A stretch of DNA of 33,435 nt from an uncultured Candidatus Saccharibacteria bacterium (GCA_947307355.1 CAMZIV010000004.1:1-33435); one strand, 5' to 3'. Numbered from the stretch's first letter, positions 10,093-19,379 are shown. The notes: a model not told the origin generated them from the letters alone. Program-made: numbers and translations.

Positions 10093-10201
10093 CTGAGATA
10101 ATACTTTCGGGACACGTGTCCGGCCGGCCCATCGCCATGGGCGGCCGGCACTAAATCCTCGCCTTGCCAGGCTCCGGACTGTCCCGAAAAGTATTACTCA
10201 G
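10093..10201 (-). terminator. Large structured terminator downstream of rplO with conserved internal domain (element R2)
   Basis: Minus strand outer stem CTGAGTAATACTTTTCGGGACA / TGTCCCGAAAGTATTATCTCAG followed by TTTTTTT. The inside holds GTCCGGA-GCC-TGGCAA-GGC-GAGGATTTAG (10151-10179) and a long CCGGCCGCCCAT-GGCG-ATGGGC(C)GGCCGG hairpin. Confidence 0.78.
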
Positions 10202-10661
10202 CTTTTTTAGTTGCAGGTTTCTTTAGAATAGCAACTTTTTTGAATGAGCCACCAGCTTTTTTGATAGCTTCAATTGCAGTCTTTGATGCAAATTGAGTTT
10301 CTAGATCGATTTTTGCGGTAAGCTCACCACGAGTGATGACTTTTACCTTTACAAATGGACTAGAAATAAGAGATGCTTCAGCGAGAGCGTAGTTATCAAC
10401 TTTGCCTTTAAGCTCGTTCAAACGATCAGTGTAAACAACTTCAGCCTTAGCGTGGAAGGATTTAAAACCTTTGAGCTTTGGAATAGCTTGCATGATAGCA
10501 CGTTGGCCGCCCATGAAGCCGGCTGGCATTTTGCTGTGACCGGTACGAGACTTTTGACCTTTAGTACCACGACCAGCAGTTTTACCCTGACCAGCAGAGA
10601 TACCACGACCCTTACGAGAAGGACGAGTATTCTTTTCTACGGTTAATTCATTGTATTTCAT
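10194..10661 (-). CDS. rplO: Ribosomal protein uL15
   Basis: RPSRKGRGISAGQGKTAGRGTKGQKSRTG motif. Located after rpsE. Confidence 0.95.
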   Translation of the reverse strand: MKYNELTVEKNTRPSRKGRGISAGQGKTAGRGTKGQKSRTGHSKMPAGFMGGQRAIMQAIPKLKGFKSFHAKAEVVYTDRLNELKGKVDNYALAEASLISSPFVKVKVITRGELTAKIDLETQFASKTAIEAIKKAGGSFKKVAILKKPATKKAE

Positions 10662-11311
10662 TACTTAGTCTCCTTTTTGGCGGCTGGCTTTTCTGCCTTA
10701 GCAGCAGATTTAGCACCGTTCCAATCTTTGCGAGAAACTTGTTGCTTAAGTCCTTCGATTACAGCGTAAGCAATGTTTACCTTGTTGGTAGAACCTAGAG
10801 ATTTAGAAATAAGGTTCTTTACACCGGTAAGACCCATGATGGAACGAACAGTACCACCAGCGATAATACCAGTACCAGGAGCAGCTGGCTTCATGAGGAC
10901 ATCAGCGCCAGTAACCTTGGTGCGAACTTCGTGGCAGATAGTTTCGCCGTCCATGTTAAAGGTAATCATTGATTTTTTAGCTTTGGAAGTAGCTTTGGCT
11001 ACAGCGGTAGTAACATCGTTACCTTTAGCTACGCCAACACCAACTTTGTTTTTGTGGTTACCAATTGCAACAAGTGCTTTAAAGCGCATGCGGCGACCAC
11101 CAGCTACGGTACGAGAAACACGATCAACAGCGATAGTGATTTCGTCAAATTCTTTTGGTGCAACATCAGCTTTCACACGATCGCGACGATTCTTGCGATC
11201 CATTTTCTTGCCAGCGATATCTTTGATATCTTTCTTGGCAGCGGTCTCGTCTGTCATTTTGAGGGTGCCAGACTTATTGATGACCTTGGCTTTTTTATCG
11301 GTTTCGGCCAT
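10661..11311 (-). CDS. rpsE: Ribosomal protein uS5
   Basis: RVSRTVAGGRRMRFKALVAIGNHKNKVGVGVAKG; GTGIIAGGTVRSIM. Start adjusted to MAETDKK (ATG at 11311). Confidence 0.95.
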   Translation of the reverse strand: MAETDKKAKVINKSGTLKMTDETAAKKDIKDIAGKKMDRKNRRDRVKADVAPKEFDEITIAVDRVSRTVAGGRRMRFKALVAIGNHKNKVGVGVAKGNDVTTAVAKATSKAKKSMITFNMDGETICHEVRTKVTGADVLMKPAAPGTGIIAGGTVRSIMGLTGVKNLISKSLGSTNKVNIAYAVIEGLKQQVSRKDWNGAKSAAKAEKPAAKKETK

Positions 11312-11312
11312 A

Positions 11313-11642
11313 TTAGAACTCCAATCCTTCCTTGCGAGCTGCATCAGCGAGAGCGCTCATGCGACCAGCATATAGTTTTGAACCACGGTCGAATACAACT
11401 TTTTTGATCTTTGCAGTCTTTGCCTTTTTGGCAATTTCTTCACCGATCTTAGCTGCTTTTTCCGTTTTGGTACCAGTCATTTTGGTGCCTACAGTAGTAG
11501 CGTAAGCTAAGGTTACCTTCTTGTCATCATCGATGATTTGAGCGGTAATGTGTAGGTTTGAAAAATGAACGGAGAGACGTGGACGCTCTGCGGTGCCATG
11601 GATTTTGGCACGAGTACGATTTGCTCTAAATACTTTATTCAT
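11313..11642 (-). CDS. rplR: Ribosomal protein uL18
   Basis: RLSVHFSNLHITAQIID...VVFDRGSKLYAGRMSALADAARKEGLEF. Confidence 0.94.
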   Translation of the reverse strand: MNKVFRANRTRAKIHGTAERPRLSVHFSNLHITAQIIDDDKKVTLAYATTVGTKMTGTKTEKAAKIGEEIAKKAKTAKIKKVVFDRGSKLYAGRMSALADAARKEGLEF

Positions 11643-12178
11643 TATTTCTTCCCTGCCTTTCCAGCCTTGCGGATGATAACTTCATCAACATACTTGATGC
11701 CTTTACCCTTGTATGGTTCAGGTTTCTTGAGGCTGCGGATTTCTGCGGCTACCTGACCGACTTTTTGTTTGTCGATACCAGAGACCGTGATCTCCATTTT
11801 ATTGGTGGTAAGTTGGACACCTTCTGGTGCACGGTATTTCACAGGGTGTGAAAAACCAAGTGCCATCTCGATTTCCTGACCACCGCCTGATAGACGGAAG
11901 CCTACACCGTTAATTTCTAGTTTTTTCTCGAAACCTTTGGTCACACCAACAACGGCATTATTAAGAAGTGCGCGTTGAAGACCGTGCCAAGCACGAGATT
12001 TTGGCTCGTCATCCTTGCGGGTAACGACTGCCTGAGTACCTTCCACCTTTGTAGTGGTATTAGGTTGAACCGGAACAATGAGCTGACCCTTAGGCCCAGC
12101 GACAGTAATCTCTTTGTCGCCGACCGTAATTGTCACTCCTGCCGGAATTTCGATAGGTTGTTTTCCGATACGACTCAT
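11642..12178 (-). CDS. rplF: Ribosomal protein uL6
   Basis: MSRIGKQPIEIPAGV start and the KPEPYKGKGIKY signature. Confidence 0.95.
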   Translation of the reverse strand: MSRIGKQPIEIPAGVTITVGDKEITVAGPKGQLIVPVQPNTTTKVEGTQAVVTRKDDEPKSRAWHGLQRALLNNAVVGVTKGFEKKLEINGVGFRLSGGGQEIEMALGFSHPVKYRAPEGVQLTTNKMEITVSGIDKQKVGQVAAEIRSLKKPEPYKGKGIKYVDEVIIRKAGKAGKK

Positions 12179-12207
12179 ATCTTTCCCTTATTATTAATAT
12201 CCGTACC

Positions 12208-12236
12208 ATTTTACCACAATTTTCTCTATTTTTCAA
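12208..12236 (-). promoter_or_regulatory. Promoter for rplF-rplR-rpsE-rplO, overlapping the 3' end of cpsB
   Basis: Minus strand TTGAAA-N17-TAAAAT with TGG extended -10. The -35 (12231-12236) lies inside the cpsB coding sequence. Confidence 0.65.
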
Positions 12237-12933
12237 GGATTTTCTTGGGGTTTGATACGAGCAATTGTTTAATTTCTTTTTCGCTATAAAATTTAGTCAT
12301 TTTTTTGTAAGCTTTTTGCCAATAAACATCGCCACGACGATGATGGACGTCGCTCGCAAAAGCAAAAATCATCTTGTCTTTGGCGAGTTTTTTCACCAAT
12401 TTTTTCTCTCTTTTGCCGTAGCTACCGATGAGGCTGCCCATATTACATTGAAATAGCACACCCATCGCACGTAATCTTTTTGCAATTTCGTAATCCTTTT
12501 GGATGATCAAATATCTCTCTGGGTGAGCCAAAATCACTTCAAATCCACGATCAATTAAATCTTTAAAATGTTCCTCGTAATTTGGGAATTCTTCGTTTAA
12601 CGGCAGCTCGATTAATAGATACTTGCCACCAGCCAAAGTTGTGATTTTTTTCGCTTTCAATAGCGCAAGAAGATTATCATCAATATAGATTTCGTTGCCT
12701 AGATACAGATTTACAGCGATATTTTCCGCTTGTACAGCCTTCCGGAGCCCATTTAGTATCTTCACATTCTCACTACATGGCGACATGTAAACCGTCTCGT
12801 TCATATAGTGTGGCGTCACAATAATATCAGTCACGCCGTTTTTCACGCACTCACGAATCACGCGCAAACTATGTTCAAGCGTTTCGGCCCCATCATCTAT
12901 ACCAGGTAGAACATGGGAATGAATATCTATCAT
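12226..12933 (-). CDS. cpsB: CpsB/YwqE-family PHP-type tyrosine phosphatase (capsule regulation)
   Basis: MIDIHSHVLPGIDDGAETLEHSLRV and LAHPERY motifs of CpsB/CapC phosphatases. Confidence 0.9.
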   Translation of the reverse strand: MIDIHSHVLPGIDDGAETLEHSLRVIRECVKNGVTDIIVTPHYMNETVYMSPCSENVKILNGLRKAVQAENIAVNLYLGNEIYIDDNLLALLKAKKITTLAGGKYLLIELPLNEEFPNYEEHFKDLIDRGFEVILAHPERYLIIQKDYEIAKRLRAMGVLFQCNMGSLIGSYGKREKKLVKKLAKDKMIFAFASDVHHRRGDVYWQKAYKKMTKFYSEKEIKQLLVSNPKKILEK

Positions 12934-14297
12934 TATTTTTTGTCACCGTAGTAATAGTTGTTGTAGTATCTGGTCGCTTTGCGATTAGTCATGTTAAAGA
13001 CAAGGCCAGCCACTTTGGCACCAACTTTGTTCAATGAATCCCTTACCGCAATCAAATCGTTCTTGCTGGTCACGCCCTCTCTTACTACAATCAAGGTTTC
13101 ATCTACCAAGCTAGACAAAATCACGGAATCCGCGAGACCGCCCACTGGCGCGCCATCAAAGATCACTACATCATAAAAGTCACGCAAAATCGCAATAAGT
13201 TTAGCATTTTTCTTGGAAGCTAGAAGTTCGCTTGGGTTTGGTGGATAAGTACCACAGGTAATGAGTTCAAGATTTTTGGTCTTGGTCTTCCTGATGTAAT
13301 CCCCAAATTTTTTCACGTCGGCAGCAAGAAGATTCGATAAACCACTAGTGTTTGGAATATCAAACATACGATGCAAACGCCCTTTACGTAAATCGCAGTC
13401 TACAAGTAGTACTCTTTTATCAGCTTGCGCAAAGGAAATTGCGAGGTTTGCCGATACGAAGCTCTTACCTTCGCTAGCGTTAGTGCTGGTAACAAGAATG
13501 GTTTTAAGGTCTCCATCTACAGCAGTAAATTGCAAGTTAGTACGAAGACTTTTTACGTTTTCGCTTACAATGGATTTTGGCGAACGCTCCACAATTAATT
13601 CGTTTACAGCGCGACCGTTCTTTCTAGACTCGCCCCTCAAAATATGCCCAGTCACAGTTAAGCCAAAGGTCTTTTCAATATCATCATTGTCTTTAACGGT
13701 ATCATCAAAGTAGAATCTAAGAAAGGCAAAGGTCACCACGAGGGCTGCAGCAATCACTACCGCTAGTACCAAATCACGAGTAAGAGTATTATTAGATGGG
13801 TTATTTGGAGCTACCGCAACACTAAGCTGGGTGACATTTTCTACTTTATAGATTTCGGTGACTTCCGCCGCAAAAACCTTGGCGATTTCATTCGCGATGA
13901 TTGCAGATTGTTTAGCACTCAAGTCTTTTACAGTAATACTCAGAATCGCGGTGTTATCTACTGGCTTTACGGAAAGATTTTTGCTAAGCTCGCCCGCACT
14001 AGATTGCAAATTTAAATTGCTAATCACTTGGTTTAATACGAGCTCACTTTTGGCGATTTCGCTGTAAGTAGTAGCGAGCTTCTGACTGGCGTTGACTTCA
14101 TTTAAAGAAGCGGCATTATCAGACATGCCATCCGACGATTTAGCAATTACAACTGTAGTTTGAGCTTGATAAACTGGTTTTTTAAATGCTGTATCATAAA
14201 TAGCTACCACGCCCACAGCAAAAACCACGACGGTAACCAAAGCGAACAAGTAATGTTTTAAATAACTTAAAAAATCTCTAATATTTATTTCTTCCAT
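12933..14297 (-). CDS. Wzz/CpsC domain fused to CpsD-type BY-kinase
   Basis: N-terminal Wzz region with two TMs, then the kinase region ILVTSTNASEGKSFVSANLAISFAQADKRVLLVDCDLRKG and a C-terminal Tyr cluster RYYNNYYYGDKK. Confidence 0.9.
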   Translation of the reverse strand: MEEINIRDFLSYLKHYLFALVTVVVFAVGVVAIYDTAFKKPVYQAQTTVVIAKSSDGMSDNAASLNEVNASQKLATTYSEIAKSELVLNQVISNLNLQSSAGELSKNLSVKPVDNTAILSITVKDLSAKQSAIIANEIAKVFAAEVTEIYKVENVTQLSVAVAPNNPSNNTLTRDLVLAVVIAAALVVTFAFLRFYFDDTVKDNDDIEKTFGLTVTGHILRGESRKNGRAVNELIVERSPKSIVSENVKSLRTNLQFTAVDGDLKTILVTSTNASEGKSFVSANLAISFAQADKRVLLVDCDLRKGRLHRMFDIPNTSGLSNLLAADVKKFGDYIRKTKTKNLELITCGTYPPNPSELLASKKNAKLIAILRDFYDVVIFDGAPVGGLADSVILSSLVDETLIVVREGVTSKNDLIAVRDSLNKVGAKVAGLVFNMTNRKATRYYNNYYYGDKK

Positions 14298-14348
14298 TGA
14301 ATAACTCCTACATGATATTTTAACATGAGCTTATAAAAAGTTAAAGTT

Positions 14349-15629
14349 TTATTCCTCTTCCGGCTCCTCTATTGCCAAAAATTCGTTAATCTTCGTTTTG
14401 GCATTATTAATAGTTTCGGTAGAAGGAATCATCACATAAAGCGGCAAATTTGAGCCCATACTGTAAGTCGGCTGGTAGGTACCAGTACCGTCAATCGCAA
14501 TAGACGTGACCTTCCAATCCGGCCCATCGGAAAGCTGCATACGCAAAAATGCCATGATATTATCACGCGAAAAGGTAGTTTCAAACGAGTCGCCAGCAAT
14601 ATCCAGAATGGTTGGGACTTTCAAAAGATAATCTTTTGCCTTGGAAAGTTTACCAATAATACTGGTAATCACCTGCTGTTGGTTCTCGCCACGGTGGCGA
14701 TCGCCAGTAGTATAGGATTTGCGTTCACGCGCAAAACGTAGAGCACAGTTACCATTTACTAGTTGCTTGCCTTCAATAAAGTTACATACTTCGCCGTTAG
14801 ATTTTAGGGTCATCGCCTTGTCCGAAGTAATTTCAATTCCATCGAGCTGATCCACTACTTTTACCACGGTCTCAAAGCTTACTTTTATCGTATAGTCAAT
14901 TTTAATACCTAGAAAATCTTCAATTGTAGTTTTGCTTTTGTTGATACCATAAATACCAGCGTGAGTAAGCTTGTCTTTTAATCCAGTAGTATCATGGAGT
15001 TGTACATAAGTATCGCGCGGAATGGAAACCAGCAAAATCTTTGCTTCTTTTGGATTTACCACCGCCACGATATTTACATCCGAACGCGCCACAGCTTTAA
15101 TACCATTTCTAGAATCGCTACCAGAAATATAAACAATAAATGGCTCCGTGGTGATTTCTTTATCAGAAATTATCATATCTTCGGCCTCTAGCTCAATCTC
15201 AAAAGTATAAATCACACGCGTAGTAGCCACGGCAGATTCGGCCTCTTCTTTTAGAATCTCAATGCGGTCCGTCTCGAGCACAATTGCATCGGTAATATTA
15301 TTGTTTAGCATCTCCACCATCAAATTAACGTCCGGATAAAAAGCCGAGTCGATTTTTACCACGCCTTGCAAATATTGCTCGGCGTTTGCCACCTTTGGGT
15401 CGGCTTCCAAGAAGCTTACATTTTTCTCGGCAAGGTCATTAATTTCGTTTGCCGAGCTATCTTCTTTTACGATTACGCTATATTCTTTCATTTCTGGACG
15501 ACGCCCAGTAATTTTATCTAGAAAACCACTAAATGCTAGCCAATAGCGAAGAGCAAAGCCTGCCGCCACCAAAAGAATCGCCACTACCACCCAGATGATA
15601 ATTTTGATAACTTTTTTCTTATTGTTCAT
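14349..15629 (-). CDS. LytR-CpsA-Psr (LCP) family protein
   Basis: N-terminal TM, then ILLVSIPRDTYVQL...DKLTHAGIYG...GVxIT-like region and CALRFARERKSYTTGDRHRGENQQQVITSII. Start adjusted to MNNKKK at 15629. Confidence 0.88.
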   Translation of the reverse strand: MNNKKKVIKIIIWVVVAILLVAAGFALRYWLAFSGFLDKITGRRPEMKEYSVIVKEDSSANEINDLAEKNVSFLEADPKVANAEQYLQGVVKIDSAFYPDVNLMVEMLNNNITDAIVLETDRIEILKEEAESAVATTRVIYTFEIELEAEDMIISDKEITTEPFIVYISGSDSRNGIKAVARSDVNIVAVVNPKEAKILLVSIPRDTYVQLHDTTGLKDKLTHAGIYGINKSKTTIEDFLGIKIDYTIKVSFETVVKVVDQLDGIEITSDKAMTLKSNGEVCNFIEGKQLVNGNCALRFARERKSYTTGDRHRGENQQQVITSIIGKLSKAKDYLLKVPTILDIAGDSFETTFSRDNIMAFLRMQLSDGPDWKVTSIAIDGTGTYQPTYSMGSNLPLYVMIPSTETINNAKTKINEFLAIEEPEEE

Positions 15630-15630
15630 A

Positions 15631-16815
15631 TTAATCTCTTGCAAACAAATCACGCGTGTAGACTTTGTCACGCACGTCGTCTAGTTCCGGCGAAACTCTA
15701 TTTGCTACAATCACGGAGCATTTAGTTTTAAACTCTTTCAAGTTTTTAGTAACTTTGATTCCTTCAAATTCATCCGCACCTAGCATTGGCTCGTAAATCA
15801 AAATCTTGTCAGTCTTTTCTTTGATATTTTTAATCACATCACGAATCGCTGCATCACGGAAGTTATCCGACTCGCTCTTCATGGTAAGCCTATAAATCCC
15901 AACTAGTTCTGGATTCCCGGCGAGCACATCATCGGCAATAAATTTCTTGCGAATGACATTGGCCTTTACAATAGCTTTAATCAAATCTTGTGGCACATCC
16001 TTGTAGTTAGCAAGAAGTTGTTTTGTATCCTTTGGTAAACAATATCCACCATAACCAAATGATGGGTTGTTGTAATGCGCGCCAATTCTAGGATCCAAAG
16101 AAATACCACTAATGATGTTCTTTGCATCCATTCCCTTAACCTTTGCGTAAGTATCTAGTTCGTTAAAATATGCTACGCGAAGCGCCAAGTAGGTATTAGA
16201 AAATAGTTTTACCGCTTCGGCTTCGTCGCTATTCATCATCAAAACTTGCACGTCTTTGGCTAGGGCCGCATCACGCAAAATATCGGCAAATTGCTGAGCC
16301 TTTTCAGAAAACGACCCCACGATGATACGTGATGGATAAAGGTTGTCGTAAAGAGCCTTGCCCTCGCGCAAAAATTCCGGCGAGAAAAAGATGTTGTCGA
16401 TGTTGTATTTTTTACGAATCGAATTTACATAGCCTACCGGAATGGTAGATTTTATCACGATGGTAGTTTTTGGATTATCCAGCGAGATCACTTTTTCGAT
16501 TACATCTTCTACCGAACTAGTATTAAAGAAGTTTTCGTCGGCATTATAGTCGGTAGGAGTAGCGATTACCACATAATCCGCATCAGTAAAAGCGTCTTTC
16601 CAATCTAGAGTAGAGCGCAAATTTAGCTTTCTTTTGCCCTCGGCCGCTTCGTTAAAATATTTTTCGATATATTCATCCCGGATTGGCGAAACAAAATTAT
16701 TCACTCGTTTAACTTTTTCTGGCACAATATCCACAGCCACTACTTCGTTCTTTTCAGAGAGAAGAGTAGCTAAAGACAAGCCAACATAACCGGTTCCCGC
16801 AATTGCAATTTTCAT
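15631..16815 (-). CDS. ugd: UDP-glucose 6-dehydrogenase family
   Basis: [57 protein letters not shown] with catalytic Cys. Confidence 0.9.
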   Translation of the reverse strand: MKIAIAGTGYVGLSLATLLSEKNEVVAVDIVPEKVKRVNNFVSPIRDEYIEKYFNEAAEGKRKLNLRSTLDWKDAFTDADYVVIATPTDYNADENFFNTSSVEDVIEKVISLDNPKTTIVIKSTIPVGYVNSIRKKYNIDNIFFSPEFLREGKALYDNLYPSRIIVGSFSEKAQQFADILRDAALAKDVQVLMMNSDEAEAVKLFSNTYLALRVAYFNELDTYAKVKGMDAKNIISGISLDPRIGAHYNNPSFGYGGYCLPKDTKQLLANYKDVPQDLIKAIVKANVIRKKFIADDVLAGNPELVGIYRLTMKSESDNFRDAAIRDVIKNIKEKTDKILIYEPMLGADEFEGIKVTKNLKEFKTKCSVIVANRVSPELDDVRDKVYTRDLFARD

Positions 16816-16825
16816 ATTCTACATA

Positions 16826-17869
16826 TTATAACATATAAAAGGTTTTATACCAGTTCGCAAAGGTTCTTAGACCATCGCGAAGTTGCGTGGTTGGTTTAAA
16901 GCCAAAATCTTTTTCTAAAGCAGATGTATCTGCGTAAGTTACCGGCACATCTCCTGGTTGCATCGGCACCATTTCTTTATGCGCTTCAAAATCGTAATCT
17001 TTTGGCAATACACCGGCTCGTATTAATTCTTCTTGTAAAATTTTTACGAAGGTAAGTAAATTTTCTGGGTGCGAGTTGCCAATGTTATAAACCTTATATG
17101 GTGGAAGAGGCAGACCGTCTTTACCTTCCTTTTTCTCTGGAGCTTTTGCCATCACGCGAATTACACCCTCAACAATATCGTCTATGTAAGTAAAGTCACG
17201 CTTACAGTTACCATAGTTAAATATTTGGATTTTTTCACCTTTTATTAACTTGTTAGTAAATCCAAAGTAAGCCATATCTGGACGGCCAGCTGGTCCATAA
17301 ACAGTAAAGAAGCGGAGACCAGTAGATGGAATATTATATAGTTTAGAATATGCGTGGGCTAAAAGCTCATTGCTCTTTTTGGTAGCCGCATACAAACTTA
17401 CTGGATTATCTACTTTGTCATCCACAGAGAATGGCACTTTTTTGTTGCCACCATAAACAGATGAAGAAGATGCATATACCAAATGCTCCGGCATATAGTG
17501 GCGACAAGCCTCTAAAATATTATAAAAACCAATAATGTTGGCTTCAATATAGGCGTCTGGATGATCTATGCTGTAGCGTACGCCCGCTTGTGCGGCCAAG
17601 TTCACTACAATGTCTGGATGATATTTTTTGAACAAACCATCAACCGCCTGCTTATCCGCCAAATTACCTTTAATGAATTCAAAGTTTTTGTATTCGGCAA
17701 GTTGCGCCAAACGGTGAATTTTTAGTTTTACATCATAATAATTATTGACACTATCAAAACCAATTACTTTGACGTCTGGATTTTCTGTACAAACTCTTTT
17801 CGCTAACGCAGCACCAATAAAACCGGCCGCACCAGTAATTAGAATTGTCTTCTTCCCAAACTCAATCAT
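16826..17869 (-). CDS. NAD-dependent epimerase/dehydratase, UDP-glucuronate 4-epimerase-like
   Basis: SDR TGAAGFIGAAL, SSSSVYGG, YAATKKSNELLAHAYSKLYNIP, FRFFTVYGPAGRPDMA-type motifs. Adjacent to ugd. Confidence 0.88.
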   Translation of the reverse strand: MIEFGKKTILITGAAGFIGAALAKRVCTENPDVKVIGFDSVNNYYDVKLKIHRLAQLAEYKNFEFIKGNLADKQAVDGLFKKYHPDIVVNLAAQAGVRYSIDHPDAYIEANIIGFYNILEACRHYMPEHLVYASSSSVYGGNKKVPFSVDDKVDNPVSLYAATKKSNELLAHAYSKLYNIPSTGLRFFTVYGPAGRPDMAYFGFTNKLIKGEKIQIFNYGNCKRDFTYIDDIVEGVIRVMAKAPEKKEGKDGLPLPPYKVYNIGNSHPENLLTFVKILQEELIRAGVLPKDYDFEAHKEMVPMQPGDVPVTYADTSALEKDFGFKPTTQLRDGLRTFANWYKTFYML

Positions 17870-17876
17870 ATATTAT

Positions 17877-17905
17877 ATTATACCATTTCTGTCTATTTTT
17901 TTCAA
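17877..17905 (-). promoter_or_regulatory. Promoter of the epimerase gene
   Basis: Minus strand TTGAAA-AAAATAGACAGAAATGG(17)-TATAAT. The -10 ends 7 nt from the ATG. Confidence 0.7.
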
Positions 17906-18008
17906 ACATAATGGATACAGCAAAACACGTTCAAAACTTTTTCTAGATTAGTTGAACAGAAATAGCCAATCGTTAAAATATAATAGTCCATGAATTCTTT
18001 AAGTACCC

Positions 18009-19331
18009 TTATGACTCGGTCTTATTTTTCAAAATTCTTTTTAATTTTACAAAATCACTCTTTTTTATGAAATAAATATCTCTAAATTTCACATTGTAAT
18101 CCTTAAGATATAAATGTAGGAACATTACGCCAATACCACCATAAGAAACCACAGAAGCAAGTGCCGCACCATAAATTCCCCAAATCGGTATCACTGCACA
18201 ATTCACAATTATATTAGTTATCACGCCAATCAATAATGTTATAAAATACTGTTTTGATTTGCCATCGCTAATAAACAAATTCCCAATAATTTCATAATAA
18301 ACCATACTATAAGCACCTAAAAATAGAATCAGAGTTATATAATATGAATCGGCAAAACCGTCACCAAAAAGGAATATAAATAGATTTTTATTTAGAAGAA
18401 CAATAGCAATAAAAGCAAAAAACACAAAAGTGAATGAACATCGTAAAGAAAAATTCACGGTACTTATGGGGTTACCTTTTGCGGCGCGTTTTTGTACCAC
18501 GTCTTTAAAAATGTCAGGAATGACCCAAATGTATTCCGTGATAGAAAGCCCTAATGAATAAACCCCAATCGCAGCGAAATCAATAGAATATGAGTTTAAC
18601 ATAACGGTGTCGATTCGATAATTTAACATTATGAGCAAACCAGAGAGCATAGGGAGAAAACCTTCAATCAAAATTTGCTTATAATACTTCACATAAGGTT
18701 TTCGAAATAGTTTTTTATAATTGATCTTTATGGCGTACAAGAATATTATTACAATATCTTTTATGATATAGATAGCTAAAGCAACAACTAAATTACCCTC
18801 CAACAAAAGAAAAGAAAGGATAGTGACAGCGCAGTTGATGAAAGCCATAACAAATACTACAAAAGTATTTCTCCTAATATTCTCTACCAAATTGATATAT
18901 CTAAATTGTGATGTCAAAGCAGCAATAGGCGAAATGACGCAAATAAAAACAATACTAATATCTAAATCGTAAATTAAAACAATACCAAACGAAATCAGTG
19001 CATGCAACAAGAATTGAGCAATAGACAAAGAAACAAAAATTTCATAACAATTATCAATATTCCGTCTTTTAAATTTCGGATAAACCATAGATATGCCGAA
19101 CTGCAAAACAGCCGAAACAATCGATACATAATTTAAAATAAAATAATACTCACCCTTTAAAGTCGTCCCAAGAAACCTATTTAAGAAAATAAGAGAAATA
19201 AAACCAAAAACTATTGTAAAAAACCTACTACAGAACGAAAGAAAATAATCGTTTCTAAATACATTTTTTTCCATATTTAAGCGCTTTACATAATTAGGCA
19301 ATCTTGAATATCCTTCTTTTTTGGGGACCAT
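18009..19331 (-). CDS. Wzx-like polysaccharide flippase (MATE/MOP superfamily)
   Basis: About 12-14 TM segments. Opening FRNDYFLSFCSRFFTIVFGFISLIFLNRFLGTTLKGEYYF is typical of oligosaccharide flippases. The start is uncertain (19331, or the internal MEKNVF). Confidence 0.82.
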   Translation of the reverse strand: MVPKKEGYSRLPNYVKRLNMEKNVFRNDYFLSFCSRFFTIVFGFISLIFLNRFLGTTLKGEYYFILNYVSIVSAVLQFGISMVYPKFKRRNIDNCYEIFVSLSIAQFLLHALISFGIVLIYDLDISIVFICVISPIAALTSQFRYINLVENIRRNTFVVFVMAFINCAVTILSFLLLEGNLVVALAIYIIKDIVIIFLYAIKINYKKLFRKPYVKYYKQILIEGFLPMLSGLLIMLNYRIDTVMLNSYSIDFAAIGVYSLGLSITEYIWVIPDIFKDVVQKRAAKGNPISTVNFSLRCSFTFVFFAFIAIVLLNKNLFIFLFGDGFADSYYITLILFLGAYSMVYYEIIGNLFISDGKSKQYFITLLIGVITNIIVNCAVIPIWGIYGAALASVVSYGGIGVMFLHLYLKDYNVKFRDIYFIKKSDFVKLKRILKNKTES

Positions 19332-19350
19332 CTTCTATTATTACTATGCT

Positions 19351-19379
19351 AGTATAAAATACTCTTCTCTTTTTATCAA
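19351..19379 (-). promoter_or_regulatory. Candidate promoter for wzx
   Basis: Minus strand TTGATA-N17-TATACT. Confidence 0.45.

Noticed and set aside
10773-11375. 200-aa plus-strand ORF opposite rpsE/rplR
   Set aside because: Antisense to conserved ribosomal genes; no start signal or domain.
16816-16840. TGTTATAAT as an internal promoter before ugd
   Set aside because: It overlaps the epimerase stop codon (YML*), has no clear -35, and the genes are nearly contiguous.
17906-18008. Intergenic stretch examined for a tRNA or small RNA, including GTTCAA...TTGAAC inverted repeat
   Set aside because: No cloverleaf or T-run-supported terminator found; the inverted repeat is only 6 bp.
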